A stretch of 64,000 nt of DNA, from positions 3,668,526-3,732,525 of the forward strand of contig NZ_CP075715.1 in NCBI RefSeq assembly GCF_024584805.1. Reading direction: 5' to 3'. Made by a program: the position numbers and the translations under genes. The stretch is from Streptomyces sp. FIT100. GTDB taxonomy: Bacteria > Actinomycetota > Actinomycetes > Streptomycetales > Streptomycetaceae. The number at the start of each line of letters is the position of its first letter. Position 1 is the stretch's first letter. The notes beneath the pieces were generated by a model. It saw only the letters and a program-made list of their open reading frames with translations. It did no database searches and was not told the origin of the DNA. Shown one piece after another: positions 39,241 through 47,547 of this stretch.

Positions 39241-40319
39241 GCCCACGCGTCCCAGAGATCGGCGGCGTAGTAGCCCTTCAGGACGCTCCCGGCGGCCTTG
39301 ATGTTGCGGGAGGCGATGGGCTCGTTGTCGGCCGTCATGTACTCCGCGAGCATCTTCGACAGGCGCCGGTTGTCGAGCGGCTTGCCGTTGAGGTCGGCCC
39401 ACGGTGCGTCGTCGAGGGCGTTGAGCCGGTCCAGGATGGCGACGGTGGGCAGGCGGTCGATACCGACCATGACGTGATCACGCAGGTCGGTCAGCAGCCG
39501 AACGCCCAGACTGCCCTTGTCGTTCACCTTGGATGCGGTCACCAGCGTCACGCATGCCCCACGTGCCCGCTCGGGCCAGTGGCCGCCGACCGCGTCGGCG
39601 ATGGCGATCAGGGGTTCCCACACGTCCGCCGGCCGGTCGGTCACCCCGTCCGGCATGTCCGGCCACGCACCCATGACGAACCCCCGCGCTTGCTCTGCCC
39701 ACGTGGCGAGTCGATCTCGGAGTTTGTGCCCCTCCGCTTCGTGGATGCGGGCTCGGAAAGGCTCCACCTTCTCGTTCCTGGCCCGGCGGCGCATGCGGAT
39801 GATGACGGAGCGGCTCAGGATCGTGTCCGGCAGCGAACCGAGACCGGCGACCGCCACCGCGCAGTACGACGGGAACGCCTGCACTGTTTGCTGCCCACCG
39901 TCTCCGATGCACCGGTAGGTGACCCCGGTGCGACGGTGTCCGGCGTTGAGGAACCCCCGCAGTTCCTCGTTGTCCCCCGCCTTGGGACCGAAGACAGTGT
40001 CGATCTCATCGAACAGAATCGTTGGCTTGCCATCGCCCCCGGAGACGGACCGGAACAGAGCGGCGGCGGACGCATTGACCGCGGTCATGGGCTGCGGCAC
40101 GAGGGTTTCCACGATCTCCAGCGCCCGGGTCTTGCCCGACCCCGGTTCCGGGGAGAGGAAGGCGATGCGGGGAGTGGAGTCGAAGCAGTCGAGCAGGTGG
40201 GCGTGCGCGTCCCACAGGGCCACGGCGACGTAGGCGGCTTCGGTGGGAAAGACGTTGAAGCGACGGTGGAAGGCTTCCACCTCGTCGAGCAGCGCGGCGC
40301 CGTCGATGGGGCTGGTCAT
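39174..40319 (-). CDS. DUF3631 replicative helicase/ATPase of the AICE
   Basis: A 381-aa ATPase. Walker A PEPGSGKT (57-64) and Walker B TILFDEIDTV (100-109) are followed by sensor-like RSVIIRMRRR and a C-terminal DUF3631 region (ADNEPIASRNIKAAG, FYAADLW-type ending). Such proteins pair with Prim-Pol enzymes to replicate AICEs and plasmids. ATG 40319 overlaps the stop of the preceding small gene (ATGA). The C-terminal codons fall in the GTAGCGG repeat array. It probably acts at that array. Confidence 0.85.
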   Translation of the reverse strand: MTSPIDGAALLDEVEAFHRRFNVFPTEAAYVAVALWDAHAHLLDCFDSTPRIAFLSPEPGSGKTRALEIVETLVPQPMTAVNASAAALFRSVSGGDGKPTILFDEIDTVFGPKAGDNEELRGFLNAGHRRTGVTYRCIGDGGQQTVQAFPSYCAVAVAGLGSLPDTILSRSVIIRMRRRARNEKVEPFRARIHEAEGHKLRDRLATWAEQARGFVMGAWPDMPDGVTDRPADVWEPLIAIADAVGGHWPERARGACVTLVTASKVNDKGSLGVRLLTDLRDHVMVGIDRLPTVAILDRLNALDDAPWADLNGKPLDNRRLSKMLAEYMTADNEPIASRNIKAAGSVLKGYYAADLWDAWARYCPPPPESPLPPLPGTENVA

Positions 40320-40672
40320 GCGGCGGCCCTTCCTTCCTGGGAGCGGCGCAGGGGGCATACGTCTCGGTGGGCGGCGTGGTCCTCGATCAGGGCGAGCACC
40401 CGGGGCTTGCCGATGGCGCTGCGGTCGCGTCCGCACATGCAGCGCGAGGTGGCGGTGGGGACGGCGCCGCGCGGGGCGACGATGTGCAGCCACGCGACGG
40501 GGCGGCGTCCGTCGTCGCCGTGCGGATCAGAACTACAAGCAGTTCGGACGCCCTTGCGGGCGGCGCCTTTCGGCTCGCCCGCAGCCGTCTGGTCCACAGG
40601 CTGTGGAGCGGCTGACTGGCCGGACGTGGTGGACGTGATGCTCTTCAGGCGGGGGCGGGAGGGGGTGTTCAT
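40316..40672 (-). CDS. Small zinc-ribbon-like protein of the replication module
   Basis: A 118-aa basic protein. The N-terminal half is polar and low complexity. The C-terminal half has RCMCGRDRSAIGKPRVLALI and HAAHRDVCPLR, with Cys-x-Cys, His and Cys spaced like a zinc-binding site. Stop and start overlap both neighbours (ATGA at 40316 and at 40669), so it is co-translated with the primase and helicase. No database family is recalled with certainty. It may recruit or load the helicase; this is inference. Confidence 0.65.
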   Translation of the reverse strand: MNTPSRPRLKSITSTTSGQSAAPQPVDQTAAGEPKGAARKGVRTACSSDPHGDDGRRPVAWLHIVAPRGAVPTATSRCMCGRDRSAIGKPRVLALIEDHAAHRDVCPLRRSQEGRAAA

Positions 40673-41574
40673 GCCGTCTCCGACCTGCGGCTGTTGTGGG
40701 TGATGGACCAGTTCAGGGCGCTGCGGAGAGTGGAGCGGCACTCGGAGACGGTGAGTCCGGCCGTCTCGCCCGCCTCCTGAAGAGCGTCCTCGACCGTGTG
40801 TCGGGGAAGGTCGCCCCACGCGACGAACCGCCCCAAGGCGCGCGCCGCCCGGAACAAAGCTGCTTCCCGCGCTCCGAGTTGCGACATGGCGACGTTCCGC
40901 GCCTCGTTGGCGAGTGCTACATCCGCATATCGACGAGATTGCTCCGCAACAGCCCTTGAGGGAGCCTGAGACGCCTTGAGGGCCGGTTGCAGGATGGTGT
41001 GGAGCCACGGGGGCAGAGCGGCGGGCACAGGGGCACACAGGGCCTCGTAGTGTCCGGCGGGGAGGGTGCTGCCCGCGGCGACGACGTAGCCGCCTCGCGC
41101 TCGGGTGTCGACCGAATCGGCCACCGTGCCCGCCGTGTTGCCCAGACGGACGCCGGGCGGGACGGTGAAGTAGAGATGCGTTCCACCGCTTGCAGTCCGC
41201 ACCCGGTAGGTCTCGGGGACGGCTTGCCCGGCGCGCTCGCAGAGCGCTCCAAAGGTCGCCGCGCCGTTAGGCGCGTCCGAACTGCCCTTGTGCTCTGGCG
41301 TGTCCAGGTCGACGACGACCAGACCTGAGGGACCCGTGGCGATGCCGACGTTGAATGGAGCCCGCGACCACGCGGCGTGGATGCGGTCGGGGGCGGTAGT
41401 GGCGCGCTGTTCCCACTTCTGATGCCCGTCGGCGCACTCGCCGGTTCCGGCGCAGGTGCCCTTGCCGTGCAGGGCGGGGCGCTTGGTGCCGGGGCGGAGG
41501 GGGAAGACGTGCCAGCCGTGTTGGGCGGCGTCCAGCGCCGCACGCAGCAGCGCGGGACGGGGGTCATGGGTCAT
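40669..41574 (-). CDS. Bifunctional DNA primase/polymerase (Prim-Pol)
   Basis: A 301-aa archaeo-eukaryotic-type primase. The active-site pair is in GLVVVDLDTPE (D89, D91), with NVGIATGPSG upstream and the histidine in TASGGTHLYF (about 128-137). A CAGTGECADGH cysteine motif near 41-51 may bind zinc. The C-terminal part (200-300) is helical. It primes and extends DNA during AICE replication. ATG 41574 lies behind a weak GGAG at twelve bases. It is the first gene of the replication operon. Confidence 0.88.
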   Translation of the reverse strand: MTHDPRPALLRAALDAAQHGWHVFPLRPGTKRPALHGKGTCAGTGECADGHQKWEQRATTAPDRIHAAWSRAPFNVGIATGPSGLVVVDLDTPEHKGSSDAPNGAATFGALCERAGQAVPETYRVRTASGGTHLYFTVPPGVRLGNTAGTVADSVDTRARGGYVVAAGSTLPAGHYEALCAPVPAALPPWLHTILQPALKASQAPSRAVAEQSRRYADVALANEARNVAMSQLGAREAALFRAARALGRFVAWGDLPRHTVEDALQEAGETAGLTVSECRSTLRSALNWSITHNSRRSETA

Positions 41575-41612
41575 GCTGGATGTCTCCAGTTCCTTGATGG
41601 GTGACTGGCTGG

Positions 41613-41657
41613 CAAGGGCGACCGCGCATCTTTGGCGAGAGCGGGCGGTCGCCCTTG
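41613..41657 (-). terminator. Hairpin between spdB-like gene and Prim-Pol gene
   Basis: A 13-bp perfect stem (CAAGGGCGACCGC / GCGGTCGCCCTTG) with a 19-base loop lies 7 bases beyond the stop of the membrane-protein gene. No U-tract. It may attenuate transcription between transfer and replication genes. Confidence 0.5.
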
Positions 41658-41663
41658 GCGTAG

Positions 41664-42128
41664 CTAGCTGTGGAAGTGGTTGCGCTTGATGACGGCCTTG
41701 CGGATGTTGACCGTGGTGGCGCCCTGGTGGCCGCTCGCGCTGAAGATCTGCACGGCGATCCAGCCGCCGAAGATGACGGCGGCGAGGATGATGAGCTGCT
41801 GCACGAGCGCGGCGAGCGCGGCGATGAACGAGGTGAGCAGGAGCAGTCCGCCGCACACTGCAAGGAAGCCGATGCCCCCGAGGGCGACGTTCACGGCCGC
41901 CCGCGAGACGGGCGGCTTGGCCGTGACCGGTTCCGGGCGGGCGGGTTCGATGGCGTAGCCGGTGACGACGCGGCCGTCGGGGAGGACGATGCTCGCCACG
42001 GCCGGGACCGTGCCCGGCTGCACCGGTACGACCGGTGCCGGGACGGCGACGGCGGGGGTGATCGGGGTGGGGTGGTGGACTTCCACGGCCCGCTCTGTGG
42101 CCGTGTGGCTGGGCTTGTCGGGGTGCAT
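41664..42128 (-). CDS. SpdB-like spread membrane protein
   Basis: A 154-aa protein. The N-terminal half is Pro/Val-rich and contains SIVLPDGRVVTGYAI. The C-terminal half has two adjacent hydrophobic segments (about 78-105 and 108-128), and the end is basic (NIRKAVIKRNHFHS). This topology and its place next to the tra gene match the Spd proteins that spread plasmids and AICEs between mycelial compartments. No sequence-level family proof. Confidence 0.65.
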   Translation of the reverse strand: MHPDKPSHTATERAVEVHHPTPITPAVAVPAPVVPVQPGTVPAVASIVLPDGRVVTGYAIEPARPEPVTAKPPVSRAAVNVALGGIGFLAVCGGLLLLTSFIAALAALVQQLIILAAVIFGGWIAVQIFSASGHQGATTVNIRKAVIKRNHFHS

Positions 42129-42220
42129 GTGGAATCCCTTCCGGAGGTGAGCCAGGGAGGCAACGGCACCCCCTTGAGGGGGCGTTGTGGAGGGGGTTTC
42201 TGGGGTGCTGACCTGCGGGC

Positions 42221-42314
42221 CTCCCTGACTCCCTGGACGATCATTTGTGCTGGTCAGGGCCAGGGAAGCGGGTCAGGGAGGGAGTGAGGGAGTTCTCCCT
42301 GTCTCCCTGACCCG
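42221..42314. promoter_or_regulatory. Candidate clt (transfer locus): CCCTGAC/GTCAGGG repeat cluster with hairpin
   Basis: Copies of GTCAGGG/CCCTGAC at 42223, 42254, 42273 and 42306, plus several CTCCCTG words, lie within 95 bp immediately 3' of the tra gene. The last two form a long hairpin (42271-42314, GGGTCAGGGA...TCCCTGACCC) that may also terminate tra. TraB-type proteins load on short repeats located beside tra. Function inferred. Confidence 0.45.
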
Positions 42315-42335
42315 TCGGCGGTGCGCTCCCTGCCG

Positions 42336-44450
42336 TCAGCCGGTGGAAGCGGAACCCTCGTTGTTGCGGTTGGTGAGGGCGCGGGCGACGCGTTCGCGGG
42401 CGACGACCATGACGCCGTCGGACTTGTACGGTTCGGCGCCGGCGCCGTCGAGGACGCGCTTGAGGTCGATGAACGACCAGCTGCCGTAGGCGTCGGCGTT
42501 GCGTGTGGCGAGCCGCGCGAGGACGTCTTTGGTCCGCACGCGGGGTGCGTCGCCGATGACGGCGGCGATGTCGGCGAGCGGATCGTGCTCTGTACCGCGG
42601 TCGATGGCGTGCAGGGTGGTGACGCCGTCGCGCAGGGCTTTGGCGCGGTCGGTGATGGCTTCGGCGGCGTCGTCGTCGATGTAGTGCGTGCGCACGGTGA
42701 TGGACGACTGTCCGGCGGGGATGGTGATGCCGTCGGAGGCGACGACGAGGGTTCCCCGGTCCAGGCCGGGTCGCAGCAGGTTGGGTGCGGCGCCGCCGTC
42801 GACGGCCTTGTCCCCGAGGGCCATGCGGGCCTGGGATTCGGTGCCCAGGGCGAGGGAGGCGCGTGTGTGGGCGCCTTCACGCACGAGCTTGGGGAGGTTC
42901 TCGTTGGTCGGGTCCTGGGTGCCCTGCCACATGAGCACGTTCACGGCCCGGCCCTGGTTGTGGATCTTGCGGACGGCCATGAAGTACCGGGAGTTGGCCC
43001 TGGCCCCGCCGTACGGGCGCTTGTCGTCGTCCTTGGCCGGGCACATGAACGCCACCTGCGCTTCGTCGACCAGGACGATCAGTGGCGGGAACACGGTGCC
43101 GGGCGGGGCCTGGATACGGCGGTTCATCTCGTCCACCGCGCCTTCGACCATCTCAACTACCTGGATCACGTGCTCATCGGTCGGGCCCTGGATCAGGGTC
43201 GTGGCGAGGCCGTCGAACATGGCCCAGTCACCCACACCCTTGAGGTCACCCATGAGGAACTGCACCGACTTGTCCAGCGAGAGCCACAGGGCCAGGGAGC
43301 GCAGGGCCACGGTCTTGCCCTGGTTCGACAGGCCCGTGATGAGCAGGTGGCGCTGGTACAGGCTGAGCGCGGCGGCGTCGCCGCGCAGGTCCTGCCCCCA
43401 CGGTGCCTTGCCCGTCTTGTAGTTCGCGGTCATCGAGTTGTCGGTGGTCAGCGGGGACGGGCCGATCGGCTCATCCAGCGCACCACTGTCGGCAATCCAC
43501 AGCCGAACGGTGCGAGCCGCTTGCGGGATGGTGATGAACACCTCGTGCTCATGCCGGGTGAGGTTCTCCGCGAGCTTGCGGCGCTTGCTCTGCACCTCGT
43601 TGGTGGAGACGCCGGAGGGGAGGGTGACGTCGACTTCGACGCCGCATCCGGCGATCCGGATCGGACCCAGCATCGAGGCGCCGGCATCGCCCATCTCCTT
43701 GATGGCCCGCGCCAGAGCCGGGACGCCCAGATCGCGCAGGGCCTTGACCACAATCGACGGAGTGATCGGCTCACCCTCACTCGACCGGATATTGGCCGGC
43801 AGGGCCCAGTTCGGTGCGGCCTGCTGCTTGCAGCCCACCGACCACAGGGCGAGCAGCGCGAGGAACGGCCCGACGCTGATCAGCGGCCCCCACACCACCT
43901 GGACGATGGTGATCATCAGGGCGATGAACTCGATGACCGCCGACAGCGGAGTGACGACATCGGTGATGTCCTTGTTGGCGATGGCCATGACGACCCCGAG
44001 GGCGACCAGACCGCCTATGCCCATGCCGGTGCCGACCAGGGCGCCCTTGGCCGCGTCTACAGGCGAGTGCAGCAGATCCATACGGCGCCGATGGCGGGCT
44101 TCGCGGAAGCGCTGAAGGCGTTCCTCCCACTCCTGCGCCACCTCATAGTTCCCGGCGGCCTCAGCGGCACGGAGCATGCGTTCGTAGCGGGCGCCGGTGC
44201 GGCCGTCCCAGGTACGACGGGCCACGATCCGACCCCCGTTGAACGTGTACAGGCCGTGCCGCGCAACCGCCCGCGCAGACGCCTTCGTGTGCTCATGCGT
44301 GACCGCCGTCATCACGGCACGCCCCGAGCGCACCCACAGCGGAACGGGCGTGGCGGGCGCCGGATCGGGGACCACGGTCAGCGTCGTCACGGCGGACGGC
44401 TCGGCGGGCGGATCGGTGTGCTTGTGCAGGTGAACGACGGTGTCACCCAT
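42336..44450 (-). CDS. FtsK/SpoIIIE-type DNA translocase (conjugal transfer protein Tra)
   Basis: A 704-aa membrane ATPase. Two or three hydrophobic helices (about 137-205) are followed by a motor domain with Walker A GLSNQGKT (373-380), LKGVGDW and Walker B PLIVLVDEAQ (457-466). A C-terminal winged-helix region (about 635-700, VLARLATRNADAYGSWSFID) should read short repeats. TraB-type proteins move double-stranded DNA between hyphae as a single-protein conjugation machine. ATG 44450 is preferred, with AGGAG ten bases upstream. Repeats 3' of the gene may be its loading site. Confidence 0.92.
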   Translation of the reverse strand: MGDTVVHLHKHTDPPAEPSAVTTLTVVPDPAPATPVPLWVRSGRAVMTAVTHEHTKASARAVARHGLYTFNGGRIVARRTWDGRTGARYERMLRAAEAAGNYEVAQEWEERLQRFREARHRRRMDLLHSPVDAAKGALVGTGMGIGGLVALGVVMAIANKDITDVVTPLSAVIEFIALMITIVQVVWGPLISVGPFLALLALWSVGCKQQAAPNWALPANIRSSEGEPITPSIVVKALRDLGVPALARAIKEMGDAGASMLGPIRIAGCGVEVDVTLPSGVSTNEVQSKRRKLAENLTRHEHEVFITIPQAARTVRLWIADSGALDEPIGPSPLTTDNSMTANYKTGKAPWGQDLRGDAAALSLYQRHLLITGLSNQGKTVALRSLALWLSLDKSVQFLMGDLKGVGDWAMFDGLATTLIQGPTDEHVIQVVEMVEGAVDEMNRRIQAPPGTVFPPLIVLVDEAQVAFMCPAKDDDKRPYGGARANSRYFMAVRKIHNQGRAVNVLMWQGTQDPTNENLPKLVREGAHTRASLALGTESQARMALGDKAVDGGAAPNLLRPGLDRGTLVVASDGITIPAGQSSITVRTHYIDDDAAEAITDRAKALRDGVTTLHAIDRGTEHDPLADIAAVIGDAPRVRTKDVLARLATRNADAYGSWSFIDLKRVLDGAGAEPYKSDGVMVVARERVARALTNRNNEGSASTG

Positions 44451-44546
44451 GACAGGCAAACTCCTGACTACCCCTATAGGGGCGGCAAATTGAGAAGGGG
44501 GGAGGATGGGCGCCCCGCCCGGTCGAGGGCGGGCGGGGCGCGTGGT

Positions 44547-44849
44547 TCAGGCGCCGTGACGGGCGCGGTTCTCCGCGTGGCTGAGCTGGCATGCCTCGGT
44601 GCGCGGTGCGTCCTCGTACCAGCAGAACGGGCGGATGGTGCCGGCCGCCGTGAACACGCGGATCGCGGCGCCCGCCGGGGCGTCGGGAAGGGCGTAGACA
44701 CGCCCGCCCTCCAGGGAGGCGAGCAGGCGGGCGGCGTGGTGCTCGCAGCCGTCCGCGCCCGCGTTCGTGCGGTCCAGCACGGTCACCACCACCGGGCCGC
44801 CGCACGGCGTCGGGTCCTCCGGATGGGCGGCAGGGCAACGACGGTCCAT
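44547..44849 (-). CDS. Small AICE protein, cysteine-containing
   Basis: A 100-aa soluble protein with four cysteines (CPAAHPEDPTPC, GCEHH, FCWYEDAPRTEAC), possibly zinc-binding. GTGAG just precedes ATG 44849. It lies between the tra gene and the CPxC protein in one polycistron. No family recognised. Confidence 0.6.
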   Translation of the reverse strand: MDRRCPAAHPEDPTPCGGPVVVTVLDRTNAGADGCEHHAARLLASLEGGRVYALPDAPAGAAIRVFTAAGTIRPFCWYEDAPRTEACQLSHAENRARHGA

Positions 44850-44851
44850 GC

Positions 44852-45013
44852 TCACCACCACCGAGACGGCTTCTTGGGCACGATGTACGGGTGGCCGTTG
44901 ATCATGTGGTCCACGCACTGCGGACAGTCCTCCCGGGGCCCGAGATGACGGTGTGCGCGCCGATCGTGGGCGTGCTGCCAGCACTGCGGGCACTCACCCG
45001 GAGGCGTCTGCAT
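44852..45013 (-). CDS. Very small CPxC zinc-knuckle protein
   Basis: A 53-aa ORF, start ATG 45013, stop 44852-44854. It has two C-P-x-C knuckles (GECPQCWQHAHDRR and EDCPQCVDHM), with several histidines, and ends KKPSRWW. The pattern predicts a zinc-bound fold. The stop is two bases before the next ATG on the same strand, fitting a tight operon. The C-terminal KKxSxWW is shared with the 105-aa neighbour. Confidence 0.65.
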   Translation of the reverse strand: MQTPPGECPQCWQHAHDRRAHRHLGPREDCPQCVDHMINGHPYIVPKKPSRWW

Positions 45014-45022
45014 GCCGGGCAT

Positions 45023-45340
45023 TCACCACCACCCCGACGACTTCTTGACAGCCTTCGCGGCGGCGGCCTCGTTCACGACCCGCTGACGCTCGCTGTGCAG
45101 AGAGGCGATCTCCGCGACCAGCCGCGTCTCCGCGCTCTGCCACGCGGCCTCAATACGCTGCTCGACCTGTCCGGTGCTGCGGCCCCGCACGATGCGGTAG
45201 GAGCCGCCGACCGCGGCGGCCAGGACAGCGCGTCGCTCGTGACTGTCGAGGGGCCATATCTCGCGGTTGCGGACGGCTTCAAGCTTGCGGGCCGCCAGCC
45301 GGATCTCCCGATCCAGACGGCGCGTGTCGGGCTTGCCCAT
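45023..45340 (-). CDS. Helical small AICE protein ending KKSSGWW
   Basis: A 105-aa charged, alpha-helical protein (LDREIRLAARKLEAVRNREI, ETRLVAEIASLHSERQRVVN) likely forming a coiled coil. The first 65 residues carry a basic patch. AGGAG lies nine bases before ATG 45340. It ends VKKSSGWW. No family recognised; position in the transfer operon suggests an accessory of spreading or Tra. Confidence 0.6.
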   Translation of the reverse strand: MGKPDTRRLDREIRLAARKLEAVRNREIWPLDSHERRAVLAAAVGGSYRIVRGRSTGQVEQRIEAAWQSAETRLVAEIASLHSERQRVVNEAAAAKAVKKSSGWW

Positions 45341-45342
45341 GA

Positions 45343-45738
45343 TCACGTACTCCTCGGGGATCCGCAGGGATTGGGGGAGGCGCAGAGCAGGCACATGCCG
45401 AGCGAGGTCGGCAGGCAGTAGCCGTAGACCACGCGGCACTTGGGGCAGGTGCGGCGGGCGAGCATCGCCAGGGCGAGCGCTCCCCACTTGCGCGAGGTCA
45501 TCGGACGCACCGGCTTCGCACGGTCGATCCGGTACAGGTAGGCGACGCTCACGCCGTTCTTGCGGCGACACGAGAGGCGCATGAGCTGAGCCGCTATCGG
45601 CTGACCCCCCGGGCGCAGACCGCGGGCCCGTAACTGCCGGCGCGTGGCCAGCCCGTCCGGGGCGTAGCGCCACGGGTAGGTCGGGATGCCATGGAGCGTG
45701 CCGCTCGGGTCGTAGCACTTGCCGAAGGCGGGGGACAT
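45343..45738 (-). CDS. RRQRL-motif zinc-binding protein
   Basis: A 131-aa basic protein. It has WRYAPDGLATRRQLRARGLR in the N-terminal half, the hallmark of the family named for its RRQRL-type motif in actinobacterial mobile elements. A C-terminal zinc site follows, CPKC ... YC ... CLLC (about 98-118). ATG 45738 overlaps the stop of the DUF2637 gene. It probably contacts nucleic acid; the biochemical role is unknown. Confidence 0.75.
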   Translation of the reverse strand: MSPAFGKCYDPSGTLHGIPTYPWRYAPDGLATRRQLRARGLRPGGQPIAAQLMRLSCRRKNGVSVAYLYRIDRAKPVRPMTSRKWGALALAMLARRTCPKCRVVYGYCLPTSLGMCLLCASPNPCGSPRST

Positions 45739-46631
45739 CACGCCACCGCCCCAACTGTCGCCCTCTCGGCAAGCAGGGTGTCCCGCAGCATCCGTGCGTT
45801 CACGGGCGAGGTACGGACCGTGCGACGGATGCCCTCAGCGGTCAGCTTGTCGTCGGGCCAGTCGGCCGTGGCCTTCCGCGCCTCGTCCAGCAGCTCATCC
45901 GGGGTCCGCTTCGGGCGCGGCGTGCGCGCTGCCTCGGGCACGCGGCCCGTGGTCCGGCGCGGTCGGGTCGACTCGGCAGCCACTGCACCCAGCTCGATTG
46001 GCTGCACTGGGCTCGACTGGATCGCCGGAAGTGACTTGGCCGGGAGAGTCGACTTCAGGAACCCGACGGCTACCGCCCGGGGCAGCGGTTTCACGTTCGG
46101 CGTGATCGCCTCTGGGGTCGATCCCACGAGGTCAGCCCTAGACTGATTCCTCACGGTCTCGGTAGATTCCTCCGCATTCGCGGTCGGGGCCGAGATCGGG
46201 GCGGGGCGGTGGTGCAGCACCTTCGCCACGAGGTCGGACCCGAAGTAGATCGACCCGACCGGCAGCGACGTGGCGAGCAGGACGAGTAGCCAGTTGACCG
46301 GGTCCCAGTCGGCCAGCCGTGTCCAGTCGACCGACTCGCCGTGAAGCTCCGGGACGAGGCCGTGCACGAAGTTCAGCACCAGCGAAGCGGCGGTGTACGC
46401 GGCCAGGACCCGCAGCGCGAACCGCTTGTCGGCCCGATCGGTCAGGACGAGCGTGGCGACCAGGGCAAGGGCCATCAGCCCGTCGACCACGAAGGGGTAC
46501 AGGGTGGCTCCGGTCGCGTCCGCACCGACCGCCGTGGCCACGTCCCGCAGCGCGTTCCACGAGACGCGAAATGCCATGCCGACCACGACGACCAGCGCGA
46601 GGACGAGCAGCGTCTTTCCGGCGCGGTTCAT
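45738..46631 (-). CDS. DUF2637 membrane protein (Spd-like)
   Basis: A 297-aa protein. Four hydrophobic helices (about 8-25, 42-62, 72-92, 112-135) make up the DUF2637 domain, then a linker of 80 residues rich in Pro/Thr/Ser, and a C-terminal helix-turn-helix-like region (TPDELLDEARKATADWPDDK, EGIRRTVRTSPVNARMLRDT). DUF2637 proteins are standard in Streptomyces plasmids and AICEs, where they assist intramycelial spread. ATG 46631 is chosen; ATG 46640 is possible. It overlaps both neighbours. Confidence 0.82.
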   Translation of the reverse strand: MNRAGKTLLVLALVVVVGMAFRVSWNALRDVATAVGADATGATLYPFVVDGLMALALVATLVLTDRADKRFALRVLAAYTAASLVLNFVHGLVPELHGESVDWTRLADWDPVNWLLVLLATSLPVGSIYFGSDLVAKVLHHRPAPISAPTANAEESTETVRNQSRADLVGSTPEAITPNVKPLPRAVAVGFLKSTLPAKSLPAIQSSPVQPIELGAVAAESTRPRRTTGRVPEAARTPRPKRTPDELLDEARKATADWPDDKLTAEGIRRTVRTSPVNARMLRDTLLAERATVGAVA

Positions 46632-46891
46632 CGGCGCCACCGCCGCTCCGGCTCGTCACGGAAGGTCGCGTAGTCGCCGGGCGGGTAGACGTATTTGCTC
46701 AGCGCCCCCTCGGCAGCGACCGCCGCCGCCCCCAGCAGGGAGACGCCAGCGGCGGTGACAGCGCTGTGATCCGCCGCAGTGTCGGCGATGACCGCGGCGG
46801 CCTGCGAGGCGCGGCGCGCCGCGTTCGGAGAACCGTTGGGGTCGGTCATGTGGTTGATGGCGAACTCGGTGATCCGGTCACGGATGCCCAT
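46628..46891 (-). CDS. Small AICE protein
   Basis: An 87-aa protein. The N-terminus (GIRDRITEFAINHMTDPNGS) is amphipathic, the middle (AAAVIADTAADHSAVTAAGV) alanine-rich and the tail basic (ERRWRR). GGAGG seven bases before ATG 46891. Start and stop overlap neighbours. A weak hydrophobic segment (about 45-62) may contact membrane. No family recognised. Confidence 0.6.
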   Translation of the reverse strand: MGIRDRITEFAINHMTDPNGSPNAARRASQAAAVIADTAADHSAVTAAGVSLLGAAAVAAEGALSKYVYPPGDYATFRDEPERRWRR

Positions 46892-47154
46892 CACGCCACC
46901 TCCCCCGAGCTGAGGCGGTTGGCGAGCTCGCGGCGGGCAGCGAGCACCCGGCGGCGGGCGCGGCGGATCCGCCGCTGGTCCAGCTCGCTCGGGATGCGGT
47001 CCAGGGTGATGATCTGCGCGTCGAGCAGGTCGACGCCGGCCAGGATGACCGGCATCTCCCGCTCGATCGCGTCCAGCTCCGCGGCCGTCGGCTCGCGGTC
47101 GATGCTGTCGACGGCCGCGGTAACGGCCGCCTGACGTGCAGCGATGTACTCCAT
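46891..47154 (-). CDS. DUF6284-type protein, first gene of the transfer operon
   Basis: An 87-aa helical protein. The core AELDAIEREMPVILAGVDLL and RIPSELDQRRIRRARRRVLA match, from memory, the small actinobacterial mobile-element family DUF6284. An acidic first half and strongly basic second half suggest nucleic-acid or partner binding. It is transcribed from the regulated region 47155-47547 and heads an operon of about ten kilobases. Confidence 0.75.
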   Translation of the reverse strand: MEYIAARQAAVTAAVDSIDREPTAAELDAIEREMPVILAGVDLLDAQIITLDRIPSELDQRRIRRARRRVLAARRELANRLSSGEVA

Positions 47155-47394
47155 GGGTCGTTGTCTCCCTAGCAGGTAAGAACGGCCCGAACAGCACCCC
47201 CGGAGTAGCCGCTCCGGGGGTGCACGCCGTTGAAGTCGGGTTTCCGGCTCCCCTCAGCGCCGCTCGTACGAGACGAGCAGCGGAGGCAACCGGCCGCAGC
47301 GAGGCTGCGCAGGTGGGGTCGCGCTGTACCGCGCACGGGACAGAACCCGCACGCGCCCGCCCTCTTGTTCGCAGAGGTGGGACGGGCTCCCTCA

Positions 47395-47415
47395 GCACGC
47401 TGTTGAGTTCTCAAG
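47395..47415 (-). promoter_or_regulatory. boxA-like motif as in rRNA leaders
   Basis: On the minus strand the transcript reads CTTGAGAACTCAACAGCGTG, very close to the boxA region I recall in actinobacterial rRNA leaders (TTTGAGAACTCAA). It lies in the leader of the long transfer operon. A role in NusB-dependent antitermination is inferred. Confidence 0.65.
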
Positions 47416-47470
47416 CCACAAGCGCTCACGTCGTACTCACCCCGCGGGGCTTTCCTTCGGGCACACCCTT

Positions 47471-47520
47471 AGGGTTCCCTAGGGTTCCCTGCGGTGTCAA
47501 GCGGTAAGCTAGGGAACCTC
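47471..47520. promoter_or_regulatory. Putative GntR operator cluster
   Basis: AGGGTTCCCT is repeated directly (47471-47480, 47481-47490), and AGGGAACCT lies at 47511-47519. They surround TTGACA of the minus-strand promoter and precede the GntR gene, the typical arrangement for a KorSA-like repressor controlling both directions. Confidence 0.65.
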
Positions 47521-47547
47521 CACTACTGCGACGAGGGAGCTGGCGAC

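Larger units (their letters stand above)
47155..47547. promoter_or_regulatory. Divergent control region of the AICE
   Basis: A 393-bp gap between the divergent transfer operon and gntR. It contains a boxA-like motif (47395-47415), a TTGACA hexamer for minus-strand transcription (plus 47495-47500) and three AGGGTTCCCT-type operator words (47471-47520). No gene. Confidence 0.75.
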
